A DNA stretch of 39,512 bases, from NCBI RefSeq assembly GCF_900155965.1, contig NZ_FTMG01000028.1, positions 1 through 39,512 on the forward strand, read 5' to 3'. The position numbers and the translations under genes are program-made. The notes below the pieces were generated by a model, which saw nothing but the letters and a program-made list of their open reading frames with translations, was not told the DNA's origin and searched no databases. The stretch comes from Mucilaginibacter lappiensis (lineage in GTDB: Bacteria; Bacteroidota; Bacteroidia; Sphingobacteriales; Sphingobacteriaceae). Each line of letters starts with the position of its first letter. Within the stretch, counting starts at the first letter, position 1. Shown piece after piece: positions 1-7,185 of this stretch.

Positions 1-568
1 GCCCGTCATTTAGCCGCATACGCGGGCCATAAGTGTTGAATATCCGTACAATACGGGTTTCCAGTCCGTGAAAGGTATGATAAGCCATGGTAATGGCTTC
101 CTGGAAACGTTTAGCTTCGTCATAAACGCCCCGTGGCCCTACCGGGTTTACATTGCCCCAATATTCTTCTGGCTGAGGGTTTACATTTGGATCGCCATAA
201 ACTTCTGAGGTGGAGGCGATCAGCATGCGGGAGCCTTTGGCACGGGCCAATCCCAGCAGGTTATGCGTACCCAGCGAACCCACTTTTAGGGTTTGGATCG
301 GAATCTTTAAATAATCAATCGGGCTTGCGGGCGAAGCAAAGTGCAGTATGTAATGCAGTTCGCCGGGAACATGCACAAACTTGGATACATCATGGTTGTA
401 AAACTCAAAATTCTCCAGTTTAAACAAATGCTCAATGTTACGCAGGTCGCCGGTGATCAGGTTATCCATACCAATTACATGGTAGTCTTCTTTAATAAAT
501 CTGTCGCACAGGTGCGAGCCCAGAAAGCCGGCAGCTCCGGTTATTAATATCCGTTTACGATTTGACAT
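1..568 (-). CDS. UDP-glucuronate decarboxylase (UDP-xylose synthase), 3' end outside window
   Basis: An extended short-chain dehydrogenase/reductase that would oxidise and decarboxylate UDP-glucuronate to UDP-xylose in the cytoplasm, supplying surface polysaccharide synthesis. I translated the minus strand from the ATG at 568-566; 189 codons stay open to the window edge. Visible are the Rossmann motif GAAGFLGSHL (G11, G14, G17), the STSEVYGDP segment near residue 120, and the catalytic pair Y149/K153 in VYDEAKR, followed by RIFNTYGPRM; this combination is typical of the UXS/ArnA-decarboxylase group. Family members are about 310-345 residues, so roughly the last 40% is missing. It diverges from waaA, which suggests an envelope polysaccharide neighbourhood. 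A related dTDP-glucose dehydratase is less likely given the YDEAKR motif. Confidence 0.9.
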   Translation of the reverse strand, partial: MSNRKRILITGAAGFLGSHLCDRFIKEDYHVIGMDNLITGDLRNIEHLFKLENFEFYNHDVSKFVHVPGELHYILHFASPASPIDYLKIPIQTLKVGSLGTHNLLGLARAKGSRMLIASTSEVYGDPNVNPQPEEYWGNVNPVGPRGVYDEAKRFQEAITMAYHTFHGLETRIVRIFNTYGPRMRLNDG

Positions 569-586
569 ATTTATTCCGTTATCACG

Positions 587-683
587 GGTGAGTAGTTGAT
601 TGGGTGAGTAGGTGAATGGTTAAATGGAAACAGTTATGAACTATTATAACTTAATCAACTATTCACCCAATCAACTACTCACC
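587..683. repeat. Word palindrome between the divergent UXS and waaA genes
   Basis: A 21-bp perfect inverted repeat (587-607 against 663-683) with a 55-bp loop. Each arm is itself built from the words GTGAGTAG and TTGATTGG, and the left arm continues into a second, imperfect copy of the word. It lies in the divergent promoter region. A region with the same vocabulary lies at 33489-33601. Function unknown. Confidence 0.85.
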
Positions 684-743
684 TCATATTGTAATTATTG
701 TTATTACTTTTATGCCCGGCTAAGATAATCATTCATACTTAAA

Positions 744-2018
744 TTGATGTTTTTATATAACATTGGGATCAAATTATATTACTTTATTGTATGGCTCGCT
801 TCGTTTTTTGACACCAAAGCAGGCCTATGGATAAACGGGCGCCGGCAACAAAAGCTGGCTCATTTTGATAGTAGTATATGGTTTCATTTTGCATCCCTTG
901 GCGAATTTGAACAAGGCCGCCCAATACTAGAAGCTATGCGTGGGCAGTATCCCGGCAAAAGCATCGTGGTTACTTTTTTTTCACCTTCGGGTTATGAGAT
1001 CAGGAAAAATACGCCGCTTGCTGATGCGGTTTACTATCTGCCGTTGGATACTAAAAATAATGCCCGTGATTTTATTGATACCATAAAGCCGGATATGGCC
1101 ATTTTTACCAAATACGAATACTGGTATCATTATTTTAATGAGTTGCATAAGCAAAGCGTCCCACTGTATATTGTCTCCGGTATATTCAGGCCCGGACAAG
1201 TATTTTTTAAATGGTACGGCGGTTTGCATCGTAAAATGTTAAGCTTTGTTATGCACTTTTTTTTACAGGATGAAAGTTCCAAACAATTGCTTAACAACCT
1301 CGGAATTACCAACGTAACCGTAAGCGGCGATACCCGTTTTGACCGGGTATGGGCTAATGCACAAAACCCGAAGGAAATAGCAGGTATAAGCGAATTTAAG
1401 AACGGACAAAAGCTTTTTATTGCAGGCAGCACCTGGCCCGAAGATGAAAAGCTACTGGCCACCTTGCCAGCCTTGTACCCAGATTGGAAATTTATTTTTG
1501 CCCCGCATGAGATTGAGGAGGACAGGGTAAACCACCTGATCAATTTATTACCGAAGGGCTCGGCGGTAAAATATTCTGAATGGGTAGAAAATTCAAAATT
1601 CAAAATTCAAAATTCAAAAGATGGGTCGAATCTCATATCTCACATCTCACATCTCACATCTCTTGTAATAGATAACATCGGTATGCTGTCATCTTTGTAT
1701 GCCTATGGCGATATCGCTTACATTGGTGGTGGATTTGGCGCCGGTATCCATAACACGCTCGAAGCCGCGGCCTTTGGTTTGCCCGTAATTTTTGGTCCCA
1801 AGTATTTGAAATTCAATGAGGCCCGCGAGTTAATAGCGCTGAAAGCAGGGTTTAGTATCAGTGATGAAACACAATTAAAAGGTATTGTAGATACCTTGAT
1901 CACCGACGAGGCATTTTACAGCACAACCAGTAAAAAGATATACAACTACGTGCAGGAACATACCGGTGCAACAAAAATGATTATGAGCCATATAGATATG
2001 CAGATGTGCAGATTATAG
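744..2018 (+). CDS. waaA: 3-deoxy-D-manno-octulosonic acid transferase (Kdo transferase)
   Basis: Transfers Kdo from CMP-Kdo to lipid IVA on the inner leaflet of the inner membrane, the first step of LPS core assembly (GT30). The 424 residues match the usual length. The N-terminal hydrophobic stretch (residues 8-21) is followed by SLGEFEQGRP with the expected acidic catalytic residue (E54 or nearby), then GIFRPGQVFF, VSGDTRFDRV and, near the C-terminus, GGGFGAGIHNTLEAAAFGLPVIFGP. The next codon is also ATG (747), so the start is uncertain by one residue. Residues 283-306 are oddly low in complexity because the DNA there is a tandem word repeat that resembles intergenic DNA. The last codons (IDMQMCRL) are likewise part of a word palindrome shared with the following spacer. 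Confidence 0.95.
   Translation: MMFLYNIGIKLYYFIVWLASFFDTKAGLWINGRRQQKLAHFDSSIWFHFASLGEFEQGRPILEAMRGQYPGKSIVVTFFSPSGYEIRKNTPLADAVYYLPLDTKNNARDFIDTIKPDMAIFTKYEYWYHYFNELHKQSVPLYIVSGIFRPGQVFFKWYGGLHRKMLSFVMHFFLQDESSKQLLNNLGITNVTVSGDTRFDRVWANAQNPKEIAGISEFKNGQKLFIAGSTWPEDEKLLATLPALYPDWKFIFAPHEIEEDRVNHLINLLPKGSAVKYSEWVENSKFKIQNSKDGSNLISHISHLTSLVIDNIGMLSSLYAYGDIAYIGGGFGAGIHNTLEAAAFGLPVIFGPKYLKFNEARELIALKAGFSISDETQLKGIVDTLITDEAFYSTTSKKIYNYVQEHTGATKMIMSHIDMQMCRL
1590..1661. repeat. Tandem word repeat inside the waaA coding sequence
   Basis: Four copies of ATTCAAA (1590-1619) followed by several copies of CATCTCA-type words (1630-1661). They are read in frame as residues 283-306 of WaaA. Near-identical words occur in spacers elsewhere in the window (18845-18872 and 19094-19188), so this looks like spacer-type DNA that entered a gene without breaking the frame. 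Confidence 0.85.
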
Positions 2019-2123
2019 ATGTGCAGATGTTTTTTGTCTGAACCGGAATTAACAGAATTTACGAATTAACAAAATTTGCACATTTGAAATCTGCACATTT
2101 GCACATCCGCATATCTGCACATC
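1992..2123. repeat. Word palindrome overlapping the waaA 3' end
   Basis: The left arm (about 1992-2029) is made of GATGTGCAGA-like words. The right arm (about 2085-2123) holds the reverse complement words TCTGCACATC, TTTGCACATC and ATCTGCACAT. The left arm includes the last codons and stop of waaA; the right arm stops 8 bases before the ATG chosen for the next gene. Pairing would give a long imperfect hairpin between the two genes. Confidence 0.75.
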
Positions 2124-2131
2124 AAAAAATT

Positions 2132-2941
2132 ATGGGGTTTTTATATCTGCCCGGATTGGGTAAAGCACATTTTCATGAATATGGTACCGGCCAGAAACCA
2201 ATGCTGGCTTTTCATGGCTATGGCATGACGGGGAAGCAATTCCAGGTGCTTGAACGTTCTATACTTCCTAAATACCATATTTACGGCTTCGATCATTTTT
2301 TTCATGGGGGCAGCAAGCTGGAAGGCTGGACAGAAGAACAAATCACCGCCGGGATGCCTAAGGATATGGTGCGTGTTTATATGCAGGAATGGTTCAAAAT
2401 GTATGGCGAACAACGATTTTCGGTGATGGGTTATTCCATTGGTGCCAATCTGGCCCTGATACTGCTGGAAGAATACGCTCATTTAATTGATGATGTGATA
2501 TTAATGGCCCCGGATGGACTGTCGGTATATAAAGGCTTTCATTTTTTGTTGCACAACCCCTTGGGTAAATTCCTATTCCGTAGGGTGACCAAAAGTAAAT
2601 GGTTGGCCCCCTTTGTACTGAAAACGGTAAAACGGACTGGCCTCATTGATCATAACCTGTATCAGATAGCTTATAATGAAATTGATACCGAACAAAAACG
2701 GCTGGATACATATTATACCTTAAATTTGATCCGTTTACTGAAACCTGATGTGGAAAAGGTGGCCATTCAGATCAATCAGTACAAGATAAATTGCCAGCTT
2801 ATATTTGGTAAGGACGATAAACTGTTCCCCAAATCGGCAGCGATGCCTTTTATTGAAAAGCTGGATAATGCCGAGGTGCACGAACTGGCCCTGGGCCACT
2901 GGTTGGTTATTAAAGCATTAGATGAATATTTAGTACAATAA
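2132..2941 (+). CDS. Alpha/beta hydrolase
   Basis: A cytoplasmic alpha/beta-hydrolase fold protein of 269 residues; substrate unknown. The nucleophile elbow is VMGYSIGAN (S102), the oxyanion-side motif is FHGYGMTG near residue 28, and the acid and histidine probably lie in FGKDDKLFP and LGHWLV near the C-terminus. I chose the ATG at 2132 and not an in-frame ATG at 2084, because the extra 16 codons are pure palindrome repeat (KSAHLHIRISAHQ) and the protein fold begins at FLYLPGLG. The gene ends 3 bases before the first acyltransferase, so the two are probably cotranscribed. Its position suggests ester chemistry on carotenoid or lipid products, but that is inference. Confidence 0.85.
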   Translation: MGFLYLPGLGKAHFHEYGTGQKPMLAFHGYGMTGKQFQVLERSILPKYHIYGFDHFFHGGSKLEGWTEEQITAGMPKDMVRVYMQEWFKMYGEQRFSVMGYSIGANLALILLEEYAHLIDDVILMAPDGLSVYKGFHFLLHNPLGKFLFRRVTKSKWLAPFVLKTVKRTGLIDHNLYQIAYNEIDTEQKRLDTYYTLNLIRLLKPDVEKVAIQINQYKINCQLIFGKDDKLFPKSAAMPFIEKLDNAEVHELALGHWLVIKALDEYLVQ

Positions 2942-2944
2942 ATT

Positions 2945-3568
2945 ATGTTGCCATCGCGCCAGAATGATACTTTAAGCCGAATGTTTTACCGCTTTATGCG
3001 CTGGTGGATGGGCCGTAATTTTAAGGAGATCAACATACAGCCATTTGAGCCGCGCGCCGGGCATTCCATCCTATTGCTTACCAATCACTTTAGTTGGTGG
3101 GATGGTTTTTTTGCCAATTATGCCGCATTCAATAACTTAAAGCGACGCCTTTATATTATGATGCAGCATGATCATTTTTTAAAGCATTGGTATTTCAAAT
3201 ACCTGGGGGCTTTTTCCATGAAAAAAGGATCGCGCGAAATGCTGGAATCGCTCACGTATTCGGCTGGGTTGTTAAATAATCCGGAAAACCTGGTCACCAT
3301 ATTTCCACAGGGAGCGCTTTACTCTAACCATGAAACGTATATCCATGTTGAAAATGGCATTGAACGGTTGATTAAACAGATTAAAGGCCCCTGCCAAATA
3401 GTTTATCAATGCACCCTGATTGATTATTTTGAGGGCCTGAAACCGCGGGCCTATATGCATCATTTTGATTGTGGTGTTACCGGCGAGGTGTCCTTTGAGG
3501 AACTGAAACAACGTATCAATAATTTTCATCAGCAGGCCTTAAAAAAGCAGGCTAATATGGAGCACTGA
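2945..3568 (+). CDS. PlsC-type acyltransferase, first of a tandem pair
   Basis: A glycerolipid-type acyltransferase (PlsC/LPLAT superfamily) of 207 residues that would move an acyl group onto a hydroxyl at the inner membrane. The catalytic HX4D motif is H48-FSWW-D53 in TNHFSWWDGFF, and the acceptor-binding motif FPQGALYS lies near residue 120. It is a paralogue of the gene at 3702: the two share NHFSWWDGF, a short AFSM/AFSV segment and the FPQG block at the same spacing. It starts 3 bases after the hydrolase. The proximity of a glycosyltransferase and a CruF homologue suggests that it acylates a glycosylated carotenoid. An ordinary phospholipid acyltransferase is the alternative; the downstream pairing makes that less attractive. 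Confidence 0.88.
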   Translation: MLPSRQNDTLSRMFYRFMRWWMGRNFKEINIQPFEPRAGHSILLLTNHFSWWDGFFANYAAFNNLKRRLYIMMQHDHFLKHWYFKYLGAFSMKKGSREMLESLTYSAGLLNNPENLVTIFPQGALYSNHETYIHVENGIERLIKQIKGPCQIVYQCTLIDYFEGLKPRAYMHHFDCGVTGEVSFEELKQRINNFHQQALKKQANMEH

Positions 3569-3570
3569 TG

Positions 3571-3694
3571 GTATCAAGTAGCTAGTATCAAGTATCAAGA
3601 TTTTTGATAAGATAATTTTGACAATTGTATATGAGCTATCTTTACATTTTTACTGTTGCTACAGTCTTGATACTTGATACTAGCTACTTGATAC
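3571..3694. repeat. 30-bp perfect word palindrome between the acyltransferase paralogues
   Basis: Bases 3571-3600 are the exact reverse complement of 3665-3694, with a 64-bp A/T-rich loop. Each arm holds the words AGTATCAAG and GTATCAAGTAGCTA in tandem. The left arm begins 2 bases after the upstream stop codon and the right arm ends 7 bases before the next ATG, so the palindrome fills the spacer. There is no T-tract after the right arm, so it is not a standard intrinsic terminator. Confidence 0.95.
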
Positions 3695-3701
3695 TATAAC
3701 A

Positions 3702-4328
3702 ATGGTTTATCCGAAAAAAAACAGGTTGATACATTGGTTTTTTCATCATTATATCCTGAGGATAGTCGGGAGCAATTTTCATGAGGTTAAGTTTGATGAA
3801 ATAGCTGTAACTGATGACAAAGCAGTTTTGCTGCTGGCCAATCATTTTAGCTGGTGGGACGGATTTTTAATGTATTACCTAAATCACAAACTGTTCGGTA
3901 AAAAATTCCATGTTATGGTGATAGAAAATACAGTTCGCCGGGTATCTTTTTTTAAGCATATGGGTGCTTTTTCAGTTAATAAAAATTCCAGGGATGTGCT
4001 GCAATCAATAAACTATGCCGCAAAGCTGTTGGAGGATCCGCAAAACCTGGTACTGATATTTCCGCAGGGAAAGCTTTATTCCAATTTTGTTGATCAGGTG
4101 CATTTTGAAAAAGGTATCTGGCGAATAATAGAGCAGGCGCAGGAAAATTTCAGACTTGTGTTTTCGGCAACATTTATTCAGTATTTAAAACATAAAAAGC
4201 CAACGGCTACCGTTTACTTAAAAAGCATCGATGGAAATTCGGCTTATCAAAATATAGATGAGCTTGCGAAAGCTTATCAGCAGCATTATGATTCATCAAA
4301 ACAAAGTGAAACCGAAATAATTTTATAA
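3702..4328 (+). CDS. PlsC-type acyltransferase, second of a tandem pair
   Basis: A 208-residue acyltransferase of the same superfamily as the gene at 2945. The HX4D motif again starts at residue 48 (H48-FSWW-D53 in ANHFSWWDGFL) and FPQGKLYSN stands at the same distance. Equal motif positions and length point to a tandem duplication, while the remaining sequence has diverged a good deal, suggesting different acceptors or acyl donors. The GTG start of the glycosyltransferase follows after 3 bases, so translation of the two is probably coupled. The likely role is esterification of a carotenoid glycoside or related membrane lipid; this is drawn from context, not from a diagnostic motif. Confidence 0.88.
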   Translation: MVYPKKNRLIHWFFHHYILRIVGSNFHEVKFDEIAVTDDKAVLLLANHFSWWDGFLMYYLNHKLFGKKFHVMVIENTVRRVSFFKHMGAFSVNKNSRDVLQSINYAAKLLEDPQNLVLIFPQGKLYSNFVDQVHFEKGIWRIIEQAQENFRLVFSATFIQYLKHKKPTATVYLKSIDGNSAYQNIDELAKAYQQHYDSSKQSETEIIL

Positions 4329-4331
4329 AAA

Positions 4332-5420
4332 GTGATCATTGCCATATCAATAACCCTCTTTTTTATTATTCTGCGTTTTACAGTAACCCTGTTTAATTTT
4401 ATATCCAATCCTAAGCTGCACCGGGTAGGCAAGGCCTATCAGGATAGGGTGTCCATCCTCATCCCGGCCCGTAATGAGGCTGATAATATCCTTGTGTTGT
4501 TACAATCAATCCATCAGCAGGAATATCAAAATTATGAGGTGATCATACTGGATGATGAATCAACCGATGATACTTATGTCGTTTGTTCGGCTTTTGCAGA
4601 AAGTCACCCGCGTTTCCGGGTGATCAAAGGCGATAAACTACCCGAAGGCTGGATAGGCAAAAACCACGCCTGCCATCAGCTGGCTCAGCAGGCCGATGGT
4701 AAATATTTACTCTTCCTGGATGCCGATGAAGAGATAAAAAAAGGCTTGATCAACAGCGCGGTGCACCGGATGCACCTGCATCAATTGGGTTTACTAAGCC
4801 TGTTCACCAATCAGCAAATGGAAACTCCCGGCGAAAGAGCCGTTGTACCGCTTATGCACTTTATATTGTTAAACTTATTGCCCGTACGCTTAATATACCT
4901 GGTGAAAAATGCCTCGGTAGCGGCAGCAAGCGGGCAGTTCATGTTGTTTGATGCCGCTATTTACCACCAACATCAATGGCACAAGGCCGTAAAAAATAAG
5001 GTAGTAGAAGATGTAGAGATCATGCGCTTGATTAAAGCCAACGCTTATAACGGTGAAGCCCTGCTGGCTAATGGCATGATCAGTTGCCGTATGTACAAAA
5101 GCTATAACGAGGCCATAAACGGCTTTAGTAAAAATTTCCTGGCTGCTTTTAATTACAGCATCATCGGTTTTTTAATTTATATTGTACTTATCATCGGCGG
5201 ACCGATGATCGTGATCATGACGTTGAATTTGCCCTTACTGTTTTTTATGCTGGGACTAATTGCGCTTAGCCGTATTATGATCTCGCTGTTATCAGACCAG
5301 AGTCCGGTAAGTAACATCATCATGCACCCCGTGCAAATGTTTAATATGCTGATCATCGCAGGTTTATCCATACAGAAACATCTCACCAAAACCACCGTAT
5401 GGAAAGGGCGCAGGATTTGA
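4332..5420 (+). CDS. Family 2 glycosyltransferase (CruG/CrtQ-like)
   Basis: A membrane-attached GT2 enzyme of 362 residues. An N-terminal membrane segment (residues 1-23) precedes the catalytic domain, which shows SILIPARNEADN, ILDDESTDD (D74, D75) and the metal-binding DAD motif (D130-A-D132 in LFLDADEE). A VVEDVEIMRLIKA block follows, and the C-terminus (about residues 275-345) is strongly hydrophobic with two or three membrane passes. This architecture matches the carotenoid glycosyltransferases CruG and CrtQ. The start is a GTG, 3 bases after the acyltransferase stop, and the 3' end overlaps the CruF-like gene by 22 bases. In cyanobacteria cruF and cruG also pair, which supports transfer of a sugar to a hydroxylated carotenoid. 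The sugar donor cannot be read from the sequence. Confidence 0.85.
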   Translation: MIIAISITLFFIILRFTVTLFNFISNPKLHRVGKAYQDRVSILIPARNEADNILVLLQSIHQQEYQNYEVIILDDESTDDTYVVCSAFAESHPRFRVIKGDKLPEGWIGKNHACHQLAQQADGKYLLFLDADEEIKKGLINSAVHRMHLHQLGLLSLFTNQQMETPGERAVVPLMHFILLNLLPVRLIYLVKNASVAAASGQFMLFDAAIYHQHQWHKAVKNKVVEDVEIMRLIKANAYNGEALLANGMISCRMYKSYNEAINGFSKNFLAAFNYSIIGFLIYIVLIIGGPMIVIMTLNLPLLFFMLGLIALSRIMISLLSDQSPVSNIIMHPVQMFNMLIIAGLSIQKHLTKTTVWKGRRI

Positions 5421-6073
5421 AAAATCCTTTAAATATGATCGCTACACGCTCACAGCGCGTGTCCATTATCATCATTATATTATTTCATGTAGTTGGTTTA
5501 ATCGGGTGCTCGTTACCAGCAACCGATGTGTTATTTTTAAAACTGGTACCCTGGCATTTACTGCTGATGACGGTGGTGATTATGTATAATCATAACCAAT
5601 TAGAAAGCCGTTTTTTTCTTTTTGTTTTGCTTGTATTTATTATTGGCTTTACGGCGGAACTGATAGGTGTGCATACCGGCTGGCTGTTTGGCAACTATGC
5701 TTATGGGGAAACACTGGGCATCCAATTGTTCCGGATACCGCTAATGATTGGTGTAAACTGGTTTTTGCTCATCTACTCCACCGGGGTATTGCTGCAAAGG
5801 AGCCGTATTAAAAACAGTATTGTCCGGATATTGGCCGGTGCTGCTATCATGCTACTGCTGGATGTATTAATAGAACCCATAGCCATTCATTTTGATTACT
5901 GGCATTGGACAAATAACCACATCCCCATAAAAAATTATGTTTGTTGGTTTGGGTTAAGTGCAGTGCTGCTCTTTATTTTTGACCAGTTTAAGTTTAAGCC
6001 GCAAAGTATAGTAGCGCCCGTGCTGCTCATCACCCAGTTTGTGTTTTTTATGGCATTGGAATTACTGAATTGA
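5399..6073 (+). CDS. cruF: Carotenoid biosynthesis protein (CruF-type C-1' hydratase/hydroxylase)
   Basis: A 224-residue polytopic membrane protein of the DUF422/CruF family, which adds water to the acyclic end of a carotenoid to give a 1'-hydroxy group. About seven hydrophobic segments are visible. The family signature appears as AELIGVHTGWLFGNYAYGE around residues 84-102, followed by RIPLMIGVNWFLL and LDVLIEPIAIHFDYWHW. The ATG at 5399 overlaps the end of the glycosyltransferase; an in-frame ATG at 5435 lies just past that stop and is an alternative start. The hydroxyl it makes is the likely acceptor for the upstream glycosyltransferase and the substrate context for the CrtD-type desaturase at 10629. 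Confidence 0.8.
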   Translation: MERAQDLKNPLNMIATRSQRVSIIIIILFHVVGLIGCSLPATDVLFLKLVPWHLLLMTVVIMYNHNQLESRFFLFVLLVFIIGFTAELIGVHTGWLFGNYAYGETLGIQLFRIPLMIGVNWFLLIYSTGVLLQRSRIKNSIVRILAGAAIMLLLDVLIEPIAIHFDYWHWTNNHIPIKNYVCWFGLSAVLLFIFDQFKFKPQSIVAPVLLITQFVFFMALELLN

Positions 6074-6081
6074 GGCCCCCA

Positions 6082-6099
6082 GCCCCCTAAAGGGGGAGC
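6082..6099. repeat. GC hairpin CCCCCTAAAGGGGG after cruF
   Basis: A short perfect stem of C and G runs 8 bases past the cruF stop. It belongs to the same GC-rich vocabulary as the elements at 9082 and 36320, and half a copy (GGGGGCTAGGGGG) lies near 8012-8024. It may act as a 3' end structure, although no T-tract follows. Confidence 0.6.
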
Positions 6100-6135
6100 T
6101 AATTTAAAGAGGGTAATATCGAACACAAAATATTC

Positions 6136-6197
6136 AATATCGAATAATGAAGTAGAAAGGTTCGGTGTTGGGCATTCGAAATTCTTTATTCGATATT
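6136..6197. repeat. Word palindrome upstream of ispH
   Basis: AATATCGAATAA at 6136-6147 pairs perfectly with TTATTCGATATT at 6186-6197, and the stem extends to 16 bp with one mismatch. The word ATATCGAA also occurs just outside, at 6117-6123. The spacing and word structure resemble the other junction palindromes. Confidence 0.75.
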
Positions 6198-6297
6198 ATT
6201 TTATCACTTGCGCAAGTCTTGTGCTAAAGACCTGATATCGTTTTAACAAAAATCAACGAAATCACATAATCATTACCATCAACGGTTATTTTTGCTG

Positions 6298-6305
6298 TAA
6301 ATTTG
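6298..6305 (+). promoter_or_regulatory. Candidate Bacteroidota -7 box for ispH
   Basis: TAAATTTG fits the Bacteroidota -7 consensus TAnnTTTG and sits 7 bases before the ispH ATG. A clear -33 TTTG at the usual spacing is not visible. If real, the transcript would have an extremely short leader or none. Confidence 0.35.
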
Positions 6306-6312
6306 CAACACC

Positions 6313-7164
6313 ATGGGAGAGTATCAGTTAAAGGTTACTATTGATCAGGACTCGGGCTTTTGCTTCGGGGTGGTTTATGCTATTGATATGGCCGAAGAAA
6401 TACTGGCCGAAGATGGCTATCTGTATTGCCTGGGCGATATTGTGCATAACGACGAAGAAGTAGAACGGCTGAAAGCGCTGGGTTTGCGCATTATTGAACA
6501 TGCCGAACTGGCAAACCTGCGTAACGAAAAAGTGCTGATCCGCGCGCATGGCGAAGCTCCTGATACTTACCGTACCGCTTTAGAAAATAATATTACCCTG
6601 ATAGATGCTTCCTGCCCGGTGGTTTTAAAACTGCAAAACCGCATCAAAACATCGTACGATGCTAACGAGAAGATATTGATATTTGGCAAACACGGTCATG
6701 CCGAGGTTATTGGTCTGGAAGGACAAACCAATAATGAGGCCCTTGTTTTCCAGGATATTGCCGAGCTGGATAATGTAGAACTTCCGCAAAATATCACCTT
6801 GTATACCCAGACTACCAAAAGCATGGAAAAGTTTTATGGTATAAAGGACGAACTGATATCCCGCGGATACAACCTTAAAGCTAACGACACTATCTGTCGC
6901 CAGGTATCCAACCGGGATAAGGATCTGCCCAAATTTGTGCGCCAATTTGATAAGATCGTTTTTGTATCCGGCCGCAAATCATCAAACGGGAAGGTGTTGT
7001 TTGAAGTATGCCGTAAGCATAACCCCAATACTTTCTTTATATCATCAGCAAGCGAGCTGGATAAAGCTACGTTTTCGCCAAACGATACTATTGGCATAGC
7101 CGGGGCAACATCAACCCCTATGTGGCTGATGCAGGACGTAAAAGCCGCGCTTGAACAATTTTAA
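6313..7164 (+). CDS. ispH: 4-hydroxy-3-methylbut-2-enyl diphosphate reductase
   Basis: The last enzyme of the MEP pathway. It reduces HMBPP to IPP and DMAPP with a [4Fe-4S] cluster in the cytoplasm. The 283 residues carry the three cluster cysteines at C17 (GFCFGV), C101 (DASCPVV) and C195 (TICRQVSNRD). Substrate-binding features are H45 (IVHNDEEV), H79 (RAHGEAP), the TQTTKS segment near residue 167, and GRKSSN (SSN motif) near 220. Length is at the short, normal end for Bacteroidota. It sits between cruF and crtW, so precursor supply is physically placed among carotenoid genes. A palindrome and a TAnnTTTG box upstream suggest its own promoter. Confidence 0.97.
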   Translation: MGEYQLKVTIDQDSGFCFGVVYAIDMAEEILAEDGYLYCLGDIVHNDEEVERLKALGLRIIEHAELANLRNEKVLIRAHGEAPDTYRTALENNITLIDASCPVVLKLQNRIKTSYDANEKILIFGKHGHAEVIGLEGQTNNEALVFQDIAELDNVELPQNITLYTQTTKSMEKFYGIKDELISRGYNLKANDTICRQVSNRDKDLPKFVRQFDKIVFVSGRKSSNGKVLFEVCRKHNPNTFFISSASELDKATFSPNDTIGIAGATSTPMWLMQDVKAALEQF

Positions 7165-7185
7165 CAGCACACTTTTTGCTGTTGT

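Noticed and set aside
133..423. Plus-strand open frames at the left end
   Set aside because: They lie antisense to the well-conserved UDP-glucuronate decarboxylase reading frame and show no domain features.
1590..1661. Possible CRISPR-like array
   Set aside because: Words of 7 bases directly abut one another with no unique spacers, lie inside a gene, and no cas genes are present.
2084..2131. N-terminal extension of the alpha/beta hydrolase
   Set aside because: It is encoded by the right arm of a spacer palindrome; the fold starts at the ATG at 2132.
3571..3694. Intrinsic terminator
   Set aside because: The loop is 64 bases and no T-tract follows the right arm.
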